Both the position numbers and the translations under genes were made by a program. From the NCBI GenBank assembly GCA_030427145.1, contig JAUHWT010000011.1, positions 110,361-174,360 on the forward strand: DNA of 64,000 bases, written 5' to 3'. The notes beneath the pieces were generated by a model. The model saw nothing but the letters and a program-made list of their open reading frames with translations, did not search any database and was not told the origin of the DNA. This DNA comes from Alphaproteobacteria bacterium. GTDB taxonomy: Bacteria; Pseudomonadota; Alphaproteobacteria; Rhodobacterales; Rhodobacteraceae. Position 1 is the stretch's first letter, and each line of letters begins with the position of its first letter. Below, one piece after another: positions 17,865 through 27,089 of this stretch.

Positions 17865-19817
17865 GTGCAGTTGGTTTTAATCGAGATTCTCATTTACCTG
17901 ATGGCTGCGGTCGTCGCGGTCCCCATCAGTCAAAAATTCGGCCTTGGCTCGGTTTTGGGGTATCTCGCCGCCGGAGTTTTGATCGGCCCGGTGATCGGCC
18001 TTGTGGGCTCTGAGACCGAAAACCTGCAGCATTATGCCGAGTTTGGCGTCGTTTTGATGCTGTTCCTGATTGGGCTCGAGATGGAACCCAAAACCCTGTG
18101 GCAGATGCGCAAACGCCTGCTTGGGCTTGGCGGACTACAGGTGGCGCTGACGCTGATCGCCGTTGCGGTTTTCTGTATCGCCATCGGCATCGACTGGAAC
18201 GAGTCCGTGGCGATTGGCATCATCCTCTGCCTGTCCTCCACTGCCATCGTGATGCAGACCCTGAACGAAAAACACCTCAACCGCACCGACGGGGGCAGGG
18301 CGAGTTTTTCGGTTCTCCTGTTTCAGGATATCGCGGCCATTCCCTTTTTGGCGCTTATCCCGCTCCTGGCCATCAGCAGCGTTCAGACCGGCGTCCCCGA
18401 AGCCGATGCCGGTGAGGTCAGCGGCTGGTTGCGGGCCGCTATGGTTGTGGGGGCCGTCGTCCTGGTGGTTCTGGCCGGGAAGTACCTGACCCGCCCGTTT
18501 TTCAAGTTTCTCAACATGTCGGGTCTGCACGAGATCCACATCGCTGCAACGCTCAGTTTCATCATCCTGATCGCCGTGGTCATGGAACTGCTGCACCTGC
18601 CGCCGGCGCTGGGCACGTTCCTGGCCGGCGTGGCCCTGGCCAACAGTGAATACCGCCATCAGATCAAAAGCGACATCTCACCCTTCAAGGGGTTGCTGCT
18701 CGGGCTGTTCTTCATCACCGTTGGCGCAAGCATTGACTTCGCGCTGCTGTTTTCCGAGCCGGTCAAGACGTTCGGCCTCGTGCTTGCCCTGATGGTGGTA
18801 AAGTACTTCATCCTTCTCGGCCTTGCGGTCCTGTTTAAAATCGAGGGCAGGGACCGGGTGCTGTTTACGCTTTCCCTCGCCCAGGCCGGTGAGTTTGGAT
18901 TTTTCCTCTCAAGCTTCGCCCGCCAGAACTTTGTGATCCCGTCCGACCGGGCTGATCAGCTTCTTCTGATCATCACGCTGTCCATGTTCCTCACCCCCGC
19001 GCTCTTTATGATCCACGACTACGTCACCCGGCGTCTCGTGGCCGGACCGGCCAAGCCGGATGATGAGATTGATGAACACGGCACGGTGATCATAGCCGGG
19101 ATGGGGCGCTTCGGTCAGGTCGTGAACCGGCTCCTGATGGGTCTCGGCCACAAAACCGTGGTCATCGACAGCCGCGCCTCCACTATTGAGCGTATGCGTC
19201 GCTTCGGCATCCAGGGGTATTACGGCGAGGTCGACCGGCCCGCACTGCTTGAGGCTGCAGGGTTGTCCGAAGCCAAGGCGATTGTCATTGCGGTGGATGA
19301 TCCCGGCGTGGCGGCGCGCACCGCATCCTATGTCAGCCGCAACCATCCGAACGTCGAAATTATCGCCCGCGCCCATGACCGCCACCACGTCTATGCGCTT
19401 TACGCCGCCGGCGCCAAAGCCAGCGTGCGCGAGGTGTTTGACAGTGGCGTTCGGGCCGGAAAATACGCCCTGTCCGCGCTTGGGTATTCCGAGGATGAGG
19501 TCGAGCGCCTGGCCACCGCATTCTTCGAACACGATCGGCAGATGCTTGCCGAACTGGCTGAACTCTGGCGTCCCGATGTCCCGACGGAGCAGAACGGACC
19601 CTACATGGAAAAGGCCCGTGAGCAGCATCAAAAAATCGCCGCCGTCCTGAGAACCCAGCTTGACCAGAAGGAAAAAGCCCTTGAAAAAGCGCGGGAAAAG
19701 GAACGTCGCACCCAGGAGCGCGAGGAAGCCCGGCAAAGACGCCTGAAGCAGGAGGCCGGGGAAGCCGAGAGTGGCGGCAAAAACTCCGGTGGCAAAATTG
19801 AAACCGCCGCCGAATAG
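17865..19817 (+). CDS. CPA2 family K+/H+ antiporter with TrkA-N domain (KefB/KefC-like)
   Basis: A 650-residue membrane protein from a GTG start. About 12 transmembrane helices fill residues 1-385. Family marks are GVVLMLFLIGLEMEP, LSSTAIVMQTLNEK and LFQDIAAIPFLALIPLL. A cytosolic RCK/TrkA-N domain follows from about residue 405, with the nucleotide-binding GMGRFGQ and acidic VVIDS. The tail (about 590-650) is a highly charged Lys/Glu/Arg-rich predicted coiled coil. KefB/C proteins export K+ in response to glutathione adducts; whether this one is glutathione-gated is not visible. No KefF/KefG-type ancillary gene is adjacent. Confidence 0.9.
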   Translation: MQLVLIEILIYLMAAVVAVPISQKFGLGSVLGYLAAGVLIGPVIGLVGSETENLQHYAEFGVVLMLFLIGLEMEPKTLWQMRKRLLGLGGLQVALTLIAVAVFCIAIGIDWNESVAIGIILCLSSTAIVMQTLNEKHLNRTDGGRASFSVLLFQDIAAIPFLALIPLLAISSVQTGVPEADAGEVSGWLRAAMVVGAVVLVVLAGKYLTRPFFKFLNMSGLHEIHIAATLSFIILIAVVMELLHLPPALGTFLAGVALANSEYRHQIKSDISPFKGLLLGLFFITVGASIDFALLFSEPVKTFGLVLALMVVKYFILLGLAVLFKIEGRDRVLFTLSLAQAGEFGFFLSSFARQNFVIPSDRADQLLLIITLSMFLTPALFMIHDYVTRRLVAGPAKPDDEIDEHGTVIIAGMGRFGQVVNRLLMGLGHKTVVIDSRASTIERMRRFGIQGYYGEVDRPALLEAAGLSEAKAIVIAVDDPGVAARTASYVSRNHPNVEIIARAHDRHHVYALYAAGAKASVREVFDSGVRAGKYALSALGYSEDEVERLATAFFEHDRQMLAELAELWRPDVPTEQNGPYMEKAREQHQKIAAVLRTQLDQKEKALEKAREKERRTQEREEARQRRLKQEAGEAESGGKNSGGKIETAAE

Positions 19818-19973
19818 GCGCTTGCGTCCCGTCAAAAAACCGAATTAGGTTGCAGTGCAGCATCCCTGCGGCTTTGCGCAGTTCCCATCCATATCAATGG
19901 AATGCGGAACCGGAGCCGCCAAAAGGCATCCCGGGTGCCCTGCTGCGGGCGACGGTGGGACGGAGTAACGACA

Positions 19974-22900
19974 ATGAAAAAATTCAAAAAAATTCTGATT
20001 GCAAACCGGGGAGAGATCGCCATCCGCGTCATGCGCGCCGCGAACGAACTCGGTAAAAGCACCGTTGCCGTTTATGCCGAGGAGGACAAACTGGGCCTGC
20101 ACCGCTTCAAGGCGGACGAGGCCTACCGCATCGGTGAGGGGCTTGGTCCGGTTGCCGCCTATCTCAGCATCGAGGAGATAATCCGCGTCGCCAAAATGTC
20201 CGGAGCGGACGCGGTCCACCCGGGATACGGCCTGCTGAGTGAAAACCCCGATCTGGTCGATGCCTGTACCGAGGCCGGTCTCACCTTTATCGGCCCGACC
20301 TCCGCAACCATGCGCATGCTCGGCGACAAAGCCAGCGCCCGTAAGGTCGCCATTTCCGCCGATGTTCCCGTCGTGCCCGCAACCGAGGTTCTGCCCGACG
20401 ACATGGCTGAGGTGAGCCGAATGGCCGAGGAGGTGGGCTATCCGTTCATGCTCAAGGCCTCGTGGGGCGGCGGCGGTCGCGGCATGCGCCCCGTCATGTC
20501 CCCGGAAGAGCTTGAGGAAAAGGTCCTTGAGGGCCGCCGAGAGGCGCTGAACGCATTCGGCAACAGCGAGGGTTACCTCGAAAAACTCATTCTCAATGCC
20601 CGGCATGTTGAGGTTCAGATCCTCGGCGACAAACATGGCGGCATGTACCACCTCTGGGAGCGCGACTGCTCCGTCCAGCGCCGCAACCAGAAGGTCGTCG
20701 AACGCGCCCCCGCACCGTATCTGACCGAGGAGCAGCGCCAGGAGGTCTGCGAGCTCGGCCTGCGGATCTGTAAGGCGGCCAATTACGAATGCGCCGGTAC
20801 AGTCGAGTTTCTGATGGATCGCGACAGCGGCAAATTCTACTTCATCGAGGTCAACCCCCGCGTTCAGGTGGAGCACACCGTGACCGAGGAGGTGACGGGC
20901 ATCGACATCGTTCAGGCCCAGATCCGTATTGCCGAGGGCGAAACCATCGCCGAGGCCACCGGCACGCCCGACCAGGCCGGCGTGAAACTTAACGGTCACG
21001 CCCTGCAGTGCCGCATCACCACTGAGGACCCCCAGAACAACTTTATCCCCGACTACGGCCGCATCACCGCCTATCGCGGCGCGACCGGCATGGGCATTCG
21101 CCTTGACGGCGGTACGGCCTATTCCGGAGCGGTCATTACGCGCTATTACGACAGTCTTCTTGAAAAGGTCACGGCCAAGGCTCCGACTCCCGAGGCCGCC
21201 ATCGCCCGTATGGACCGCGCGCTACGTGAATTCCGTATCCGCGGTGTGTCGACCAACATTGCCTTTGTGGAAAATCTGCTGAAACATCCGACATTTCTGG
21301 ACAACAGCTACACCACGAAATTCATTGACAACACACCGGAGCTCTACGAATTCGCAGCCCGTCGCGACCGCGCCACCAAGATCCTGACCTACATCGCGGA
21401 CATCACCGTGAACGGCCACCCGGAAACCGCCGGACGCGCCGAGCCGTCGGAGGACCTGCGCCTTCCCAAAGCGCCCAAAACCAGCAACGACGCACCCGCG
21501 GATGGAACGCGCCAACTGCTCGACCGGGACGGGCCGAAAGCCGTCGCGGACTGGATGCTGGAGCAGAAACGCGTCCTGATCACCGACACCACCATGCGCG
21601 ATGGGCACCAGAGCCTTCTGGCCACCCGCATGCGGTCCTTCGACATGATCCAGGTCGCACCGGCCTATGCCGAAAAACTGCCGCAGCTTTTCAGTGTCGA
21701 GTGCTGGGGCGGCGCGACCTTCGACGTGGCCTACCGCTTCCTCCAGGAATGCCCGTGGCAGCGTCTTCGCGACCTGCGCCAGCGCATGCCGAACCTGATG
21801 ACGCAGATGCTTCTGCGCGCATCGAACGGAGTGGGGTACACCAACTATCCCGACAATGTGGTTGAGGCCTTCGTGGCGCAGGCCGCCGAGTCCGGTGTGG
21901 ACGTGTTTCGCGTCTTCGACAGCCTCAACTGGGTTGAGAACATGCGCGTCGCGATGGACGCGGTACAGGAAGCCAACAAGATTTGTGAGGGCACGATCTG
22001 TTACACCGGTGACCTGTTCGATCCGGACCGCGCCAAATACGACCTGAAGTACTACGTCTCCATGGGTAAGGAACTGCGCGACGCCGGAGCGCATGTTTTG
22101 GGTCTCAAGGATATGGCCGGACTTCTCAAGCCTGCCGCTGCCCGTGTTCTGGTCAAAACCCTAAAGGAGGAAATCGGCCTGCCGATCCATCTCCACACCC
22201 ACGACACCAGCGGCATTGCCGGCGCAACGCTGCTCGCCGCCGCCGAGGCCGGCGTGGACGCAATGGATGCCGCGATGGACAGCCTCTCGGGCAACACCTC
22301 GCAGCCGACGCTCGGCTCCATCGTTGAGGCGCTGCGGTTCGACGAGCGTGACACCGGCCTCGACATCGCAGCCGTCCGCGAGATCTCCGATTACTGGGAG
22401 GCCGTGCGCGGACAGTATGCCGCATTCGAGGCGGGCATGCAGGCCCCGGCCTCCGAGGTCTACCTCCACGAGATGCCAGGCGGTCAGTTCACCAACCTCA
22501 AGGCCCAGGCCCGGTCGCTTGGTCTGGAGGAACGCTGGCACGAGGTTGCCCGGACCTATTCCGACGTCAACCGCATGTTCGGGGACATTGTGAAGGTAAC
22601 GCCATCCTCCAAGGTTGTGGGCGACATGGCCCTGATGATGGTGGCCCAGGGTCTGACCCGCGAGGATGTGGAAAGCCCCGATTCCGATGTGGCCTTCCCC
22701 GACAGTGTCGTGGACATGATGAAGGGCAACCTTGGCCAGCCCCCCGGCGGATGGCCCAAAGCCCTTCAGAAGAAGGTTCTCAAAGGTGCCGAACCGATGG
22801 AGGTCCGTCCCGGCTCCGTCATGGAACCCGCCGATCTCGACGCCCTGCGCAAGGAACTGGAGGAGAAATTCCAGTCTGTCGCCATCGATAACGAGGATTT

Positions 22901-23423
22901 CTGCGGCTACCTGATGTATCCCAAGGTATTCTCCGACTACATGACCCGTCATGCGGAATACGGCCCCGTCCGCACCCTGCCGACGCCCGCGTTCTTCTAC
23001 GGAATGCAGCCGGGGCAGCAGGTCTCGGTAGACATCGACCCGGGCAAGACCATCGAAATCCGGCTCTCCGCCGTTGGCGAAACCAATGAGGAGGGCGACG
23101 CCCGCGTCTTCTTCGAACTTAACGGTCAGCCCCGAACGGTCCGTGTCCCCGACCGCAGCGCCCAGGCCGCGTCACCGAAACGGACCAAGGCCGATCCGGG
23201 CAACCCCGGCCACGTCGCCGCACCAATGCCCGGCGTGATCGCGACCATTGCGGTGGAAGCGGGCCAGAAGGTCTCGTCCGGTGATCTCATCATGACCATC
23301 GAGGCGATGAAGATGGAAACCGGCCTCTATGCGGAGAAAGGCGGCACGGTCAAAACCATCAGCGTCCAGCCGGGCAGCCAGGTCGACGCCAAGGACCTGC
23401 TCGCGGAACTCGACATCGGCTGA
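19974..23423 (+). CDS. pyc: Pyruvate carboxylase
   Basis: Biotin-dependent carboxylation of pyruvate to oxaloacetate, an anaplerotic reaction. The protein has 1149 residues, the standard length. The biotin carboxylase domain (1-450) starts KKILIANRGEIAIRVMRAA and contains KASWGGGGRGMR and FIEVNPRVQVEHTVTEEVTG. The carboxyltransferase domain (about 530-830) has TDTTMRDGHQSLLATRMRS. The biotin carboxyl carrier domain ends the protein, with EAMKMET and the biotinylated Lys at about 1113. The ATG at 19974 has GGAG upstream; an earlier in-frame ATG adds 24 residues without homology. Single-gene transcription is likely. Confidence 0.97.
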   Translation: MKKFKKILIANRGEIAIRVMRAANELGKSTVAVYAEEDKLGLHRFKADEAYRIGEGLGPVAAYLSIEEIIRVAKMSGADAVHPGYGLLSENPDLVDACTEAGLTFIGPTSATMRMLGDKASARKVAISADVPVVPATEVLPDDMAEVSRMAEEVGYPFMLKASWGGGGRGMRPVMSPEELEEKVLEGRREALNAFGNSEGYLEKLILNARHVEVQILGDKHGGMYHLWERDCSVQRRNQKVVERAPAPYLTEEQRQEVCELGLRICKAANYECAGTVEFLMDRDSGKFYFIEVNPRVQVEHTVTEEVTGIDIVQAQIRIAEGETIAEATGTPDQAGVKLNGHALQCRITTEDPQNNFIPDYGRITAYRGATGMGIRLDGGTAYSGAVITRYYDSLLEKVTAKAPTPEAAIARMDRALREFRIRGVSTNIAFVENLLKHPTFLDNSYTTKFIDNTPELYEFAARRDRATKILTYIADITVNGHPETAGRAEPSEDLRLPKAPKTSNDAPADGTRQLLDRDGPKAVADWMLEQKRVLITDTTMRDGHQSLLATRMRSFDMIQVAPAYAEKLPQLFSVECWGGATFDVAYRFLQECPWQRLRDLRQRMPNLMTQMLLRASNGVGYTNYPDNVVEAFVAQAAESGVDVFRVFDSLNWVENMRVAMDAVQEANKICEGTICYTGDLFDPDRAKYDLKYYVSMGKELRDAGAHVLGLKDMAGLLKPAAARVLVKTLKEEIGLPIHLHTHDTSGIAGATLLAAAEAGVDAMDAAMDSLSGNTSQPTLGSIVEALRFDERDTGLDIAAVREISDYWEAVRGQYAAFEAGMQAPASEVYLHEMPGGQFTNLKAQARSLGLEERWHEVARTYSDVNRMFGDIVKVTPSSKVVGDMALMMVAQGLTREDVESPDSDVAFPDSVVDMMKGNLGQPPGGWPKALQKKVLKGAEPMEVRPGSVMEPADLDALRKELEEKFQSVAIDNEDFCGYLMYPKVFSDYMTRHAEYGPVRTLPTPAFFYGMQPGQQVSVDIDPGKTIEIRLSAVGETNEEGDARVFFELNGQPRTVRVPDRSAQAASPKRTKADPGNPGHVAAPMPGVIATIAVEAGQKVSSGDLIMTIEAMKMETGLYAEKGGTVKTISVQPGSQVDAKDLLAELDIG

Positions 23424-23461
23424 ACCAAATCCCGTTTGACCCGACAAGGGGCCGGACGGGC

Positions 23462-24016
23462 TTAAAACGTTGGCGGTGTGCAGGCGCTTATTATTCTGCA
23501 CACCGTATCGCCTGTGTTGCGAAACCGATGGGGCAGGCGGCTCTCAAACAGATATCCCTCCCCAGGCCCCAGTTCCCTGACCTGATCCGAGACCGTAATC
23601 TCGATCCGGCCCTCCGTCACAATCCCGGCTTCCTCACCCTCATGGGTCAACAGCTCAGGGCCGGTATCGGAGCCTGGCGGATAGGTCTCATCCAAAATCT
23701 GAAGGGTGTGCGTACTGGCATTGCCTAGCTGGCGCAGGGACACCGACGGGCCGCCGGATTGTGGCGAGATTTCAATAAATTCGTTGCGCCCGTAAAAGTA
23801 CTTTGCCGGCTGGGCCTCCTCCAGTGTCGCGAAAAACTCCGCAATGCTGATCGGGATGGCGTCGAGAAGGCACTTTAATGAGGCAACCGAGGGGCTTGTC
23901 TTGTTTTGTTCGATCAGAGAAACGGTCCCGTTGGTCAGTCCCGCACGATTCGCCAACTCCCTCTGCGACAGACCGCGTTCCGTCCGGATTTCCTGCAAAC
24001 GCCTACCAATATCCAA
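23462..24016 (-). CDS. XRE-family regulator with C-terminal cupin domain (PuuR-like)
   Basis: A 184-residue DNA-binding regulator. The N-terminal helix-turn-helix (IRTERGLSQRELANRAGLTN) occupies residues 9-60 and the cupin sensor domain about 105-180 (HEGEEAGIVTEGRIEI, RLPHRFRNTGD). Regulators with this layout include PuuR, which represses putrescine/GABA catabolism in E. coli. The gene is divergent from a GabT-like aminotransferase with 167 nt between them. That region carries a repeated operator-like sequence, so control of the aminotransferase and of itself is likely (inference). Confidence 0.88.
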   Translation of the reverse strand: MDIGRRLQEIRTERGLSQRELANRAGLTNGTVSLIEQNKTSPSVASLKCLLDAIPISIAEFFATLEEAQPAKYFYGRNEFIEISPQSGGPSVSLRQLGNASTHTLQILDETYPPGSDTGPELLTHEGEEAGIVTEGRIEITVSDQVRELGPGEGYLFESRLPHRFRNTGDTVCRIISACTPPTF

Positions 24017-24098
24017 CCGCCATACTCCGTGGTTTCAGGGCGGAACGGTAATCGGATCCACCCGCGTCGTGTCTGTTTATAACTTCAATGAAATTCTG

Positions 24099-24140
24099 TT
24101 GACAGAAAAATTAAACACCCTATGAGGATTTTAAACACCC
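24099..24140 (+). promoter_or_regulatory. Candidate promoter and double operator for the aminotransferase gene
   Basis: A -35 hexamer TTGACA (24099-24104) is followed after 16 nt by TATGAG (24121-24126). Two identical copies of TTAAACACCC sit at 24111-24120 and 24131-24140, exactly 20 bp apart, or about two helical turns. One copy lies in the spacer and one just past the -10. This arrangement fits a repressor binding twice on the same face of the DNA. The XRE-cupin regulator encoded next door is the obvious candidate. Confidence 0.55.
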
Positions 24141-24183
24141 GGCCTTTGTGGGTGTGGCATAGCTCCGAAGGGAAATCGTTGCC

Positions 24184-25569
24184 ATGACAAATGTTGTAAA
24201 ACGGAAACCGCGCCGCACAAGCGCAAAATCCAAACCCGCAATTGCCGTCGTACCGGATGCGGTTGAAACCCCGAAAACCAATGCCGACCTGCTCGCCCGT
24301 CGCGAGGCCGCCGTGCCGCGCGGGGTGGCATCCGCCGCACCGGTCTTCGCCGACCGCGCCGAGAATGCCGAGCTGTGGGACGTTGAGGGCAAACGCTACA
24401 TCGACTTCGCAGGCGGTATCGCCGTGCTCAACACCGGCCACCGCCATCCGAAAGTAGTCGAGGCCGCCAAGGCCCAGGAAGACCGCTTCACCCATACCAG
24501 CTTCCAGGTCGTGCCCTACGAGCCCTATGTCGCACTGGCCGAAAAACTGAACGCTCTTGCCCCGGGCGACGCACCGAAGAAATCGCTGCTCGTGACCACG
24601 GGAGCCGAGGCGGTGGAAAACGCCGTGAAGATCGCCCGCGCCGCAACCGGCCGCTCCGGCATCATCGCCTTCACCGGTGGTTACCACGGACGTACGCTCC
24701 TGACGCTCGGCATGACCGGCAAGGTCTCGCCCTACAAAAAGGACATCGGCCCGTTCCCGTCCGACGTGTACCGCGCGCCGTTCCCGAACGTGCGTGACGG
24801 CATCACCGTTGAGGATGCCCTCACCGGGCTGCGCAACCTCTTCCTGACGGACGCACAGCCCGAGCGCGTCGCGGCCATCATCATCGAGCCGGTACTGGGC
24901 GAGGGCGGCTACACGCCGGTTCCCTTCGAGATGATGCAGGAACTGCGCCGCATCTGTGACGAACACGGCATCCTTCTGATCGCCGATGAGATCCAGGCAG
25001 GTTTCGGCCGCACCGGAACCTGGTTTGCCGTGGAGCATTCCGGCGTCGTGCCCGACCTGATCACCGTTGCGAAATCCATGGCCGGTGGATACCCCATTGC
25101 CGGTGTCATCGGTCGCGCCGACATTATGGACGCCATGATCCCCGGCGGTCTCGGCGGAACCTATGGCGGTAACCCGGTGGCCTGTGCCGCGGCTCTCGCA
25201 GCCATTGAGGCTATTGAGAGCGAAGGTCTGCTGGCCCGCTCCACCGAGCTTGGCAACCGCTTCACCACGCGTTTTGCTGAAATCGGCGCCCGGGTTGCAC
25301 CGTACCGGATGTGGGATATTCGTGGTCTTGGCGCCATGCTGGCCGTCGAGTTCGTCACCGATTTCGAGACCGCGACACCTGACGCGGCCCTGACCAAATC
25401 GGTCGTGGCCCATGCCCTGAAGCGTGGCCTGATCCTGCTGGCCTGTGGCATGCACGGCAACGTGCTGCGCATCATGGTACCGCTCACCGCCTCGGATGAA
25501 ATCATCGAAGAGGCAATGATCATCTTCGAGGCCGCTCTGGCCGACGCGGTGGCGGAACAGACAGCCTGA
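24184..25569 (+). CDS. gabT: Class III aminotransferase, 4-aminobutyrate transaminase type
   Basis: A PLP-dependent enzyme that most likely moves the amino group of 4-aminobutyrate to 2-oxoglutarate, giving succinate semialdehyde. The product has 461 residues. It carries FAGGIAVLNTGHRHPKV, FTGGYHGRTLLTLGMTGK, the PLP-binding region LLIADEIQAGFGRTG and the Schiff-base Lys in VAKSMAGGYPIAGV (about residue 297). The N-terminal 35 residues are Lys/Arg/Pro/Ala-rich and extend beyond usual GabT; a downstream start is possible but none has better support. Putrescine or beta-alanine-type substrates remain possible. No gabD lies in the window. It is divergent from a PuuR-like regulator. Confidence 0.88.
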   Translation: MTNVVKRKPRRTSAKSKPAIAVVPDAVETPKTNADLLARREAAVPRGVASAAPVFADRAENAELWDVEGKRYIDFAGGIAVLNTGHRHPKVVEAAKAQEDRFTHTSFQVVPYEPYVALAEKLNALAPGDAPKKSLLVTTGAEAVENAVKIARAATGRSGIIAFTGGYHGRTLLTLGMTGKVSPYKKDIGPFPSDVYRAPFPNVRDGITVEDALTGLRNLFLTDAQPERVAAIIIEPVLGEGGYTPVPFEMMQELRRICDEHGILLIADEIQAGFGRTGTWFAVEHSGVVPDLITVAKSMAGGYPIAGVIGRADIMDAMIPGGLGGTYGGNPVACAAALAAIEAIESEGLLARSTELGNRFTTRFAEIGARVAPYRMWDIRGLGAMLAVEFVTDFETATPDAALTKSVVAHALKRGLILLACGMHGNVLRIMVPLTASDEIIEEAMIIFEAALADAVAEQTA

Positions 25570-25591
25570 TCCACCCAAACAAACGTGGTCA

Positions 25592-25619
25592 AATGGCGGG
25601 GCAGGGCTCCGCCATTTTT
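25592..25619 (+). terminator. Rho-independent terminator after the aminotransferase gene
   Basis: An 8-bp perfect stem (AATGGCGG with CCGCCATT, 9-nt loop) is followed directly by a run of five T. It begins 22 nt after the stop codon, which separates this gene from the molybdenum hydroxylase operon. Confidence 0.85.
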
Positions 25620-25752
25620 CGTTTGAGTTGAAGCCTTCCCGGAATTTACCTCTTGAAGCCGGGGCCGCTTCGCAGCATTGATCCATCTCGGATGGTTCAG
25701 GCGCGGCCTGAACGGGCGGAGCATCCGCCATCAAACGTCAGGGGGACATTAC

Positions 25753-26613
25753 ATGCGGTATCACAGTCCGGAAAGTTTTGACGATGCGGTGGCGCTCGCG
25801 CGTGACGCGGACGGCATCACCCGGTTTTTGGCCGGCGGTACGGATGTCCTGGTCCAGCTGAGGACCGAGACCGTTATCCCCGATGTCATGATCGACATTA
25901 AACGTATAACCGGTGTTCACGACATCACCCGCGAGGACGGCGGTTGGCGCATCGGTGTCGCCGTCACCGGCGCGGAAATGTCGGAACATGCCGAGTTGCA
26001 GAACGAATGGCCGGGTCTTGTCGAGGCGATGGATCTCATTGGCTCCACCCAGGTTCAGGGACGCGCCACGCTCGTCGGCAATCTCTGCAACGGCTCCCCG
26101 GCGGCGGACAGTGTCCCTGCAATGATCGCGGCCGGCATTGAACTGAGCATCACCGGTCCCGACGGCACACGCCGGGAAAAAACGGAAAACATCCCGACCG
26201 GCCCCGGCAAGACCAGCCTTGAAAAGGGCGAACTGGTCACCGCCGTTCACGTCCCGGCGCGTGGCGATAATGCGGGCGACGCCTATCTGCGCTTCATTCC
26301 GCGGACTGAAATGGACATCGCCGTGGTCGGCTGTGCCGTCAGCCTGCGCCGTGAGGGCAACAAAATCACCGAGGCCCGCGTGTCCCTGGGCGCCGTGGCA
26401 CCCACGGCTCTGTTGGTCGAGGACGCGGCCCAGGCCATCATCGGCACTGAGCTCGATGACGCGGCTCTCGACGCGCTTGGTGCAGCCGCATCCGCGGCCT
26501 GCAACCCCATTGATGACAAGCGTGGAACCATTAAATTCAGAACACATGTCGCGGCGGTGCTCGCCAAGCGCGCCGCGAAAATCGCATACGACCGCGCGGG
26601 GGCAGACAAATGA
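25753..26613 (+). CDS. Molybdenum hydroxylase FAD-binding subunit (CoxM/CutM type)
   Basis: The medium subunit of a three-chain xanthine oxidase-family enzyme. It carries electrons between FAD and the quinone or cytochrome acceptor. It has 286 residues from MRYHSPESFDDAVALA at 25753, with GGGGGA upstream. FAD motifs are FLAGGTDVLVQLR near residue 30 and ATLVGNLCNGSPAADSVPAM near 105; the second corresponds to the family TIGGN/LxNASPAAD block. The C-terminal CO_deh_flav_C domain is present (PRTEMDIAVVGCAVSL). Its stop overlaps the small-subunit start by 4 nt. Confidence 0.93.
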   Translation: MRYHSPESFDDAVALARDADGITRFLAGGTDVLVQLRTETVIPDVMIDIKRITGVHDITREDGGWRIGVAVTGAEMSEHAELQNEWPGLVEAMDLIGSTQVQGRATLVGNLCNGSPAADSVPAMIAAGIELSITGPDGTRREKTENIPTGPGKTSLEKGELVTAVHVPARGDNAGDAYLRFIPRTEMDIAVVGCAVSLRREGNKITEARVSLGAVAPTALLVEDAAQAIIGTELDDAALDALGAAASAACNPIDDKRGTIKFRTHVAAVLAKRAAKIAYDRAGADK

Positions 26614-27089
26614 GCAGCATTCACGTATCCACCACCGTTAACGGCGATGAGGTCGAGTTTCTCTGCGACCCACGCGAAACCCTGCTGGACGTTCTGCGCG
26701 ACCGGCTCGGCCTCACCGGCGCCAAGGAAGGCTGCGGCACGGGCGACTGCGGTGCCTGTTCCGTTACCGTTGATGACCGCCTGGTCTGTTCCTGCCTTAT
26801 GCTTGGTGCCGAGGCCGAGGGCAAATCGATCAACACTGTCGAGGGCATCGCCGACGGCGAAAAGCTGCACCCGCTTCAGGAAAAATTCATTGAATACGCG
26901 GCGCTCCAGTGTGGTATCTGTACTCCAGGCATCCTGGTTGCGACGAAGTCCCTGCTGGAAAAGCACCCGGATCCGACCGAGTCCCAGGTGCGCTACTGGC
27001 TCGCCGGAAACCTGTGCCGCTGCACGGGCTATGACAAAATTATCCGCGCCGTGATGGACACGGCCGCCGACATGAGGAAGGCATCCTGA
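26610..27089 (+). CDS. Molybdenum hydroxylase 2Fe-2S subunit (CoxS/CutS type)
   Basis: The small subunit, 159 residues, with two [2Fe-2S] clusters. The plant-ferredoxin-like cluster is in the N-terminal half (KEGCGTGDCGACSVTVDDRL, plus a later Cys). The alpha-helical domain holds the second cluster (LQCGICTPGILV and GNLCRCTGYDKI). It is translationally coupled to both neighbours: ATGA at its start, TGATG at its end. Confidence 0.95.
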   Translation: MSSIHVSTTVNGDEVEFLCDPRETLLDVLRDRLGLTGAKEGCGTGDCGACSVTVDDRLVCSCLMLGAEAEGKSINTVEGIADGEKLHPLQEKFIEYAALQCGICTPGILVATKSLLEKHPDPTESQVRYWLAGNLCRCTGYDKIIRAVMDTAADMRKAS

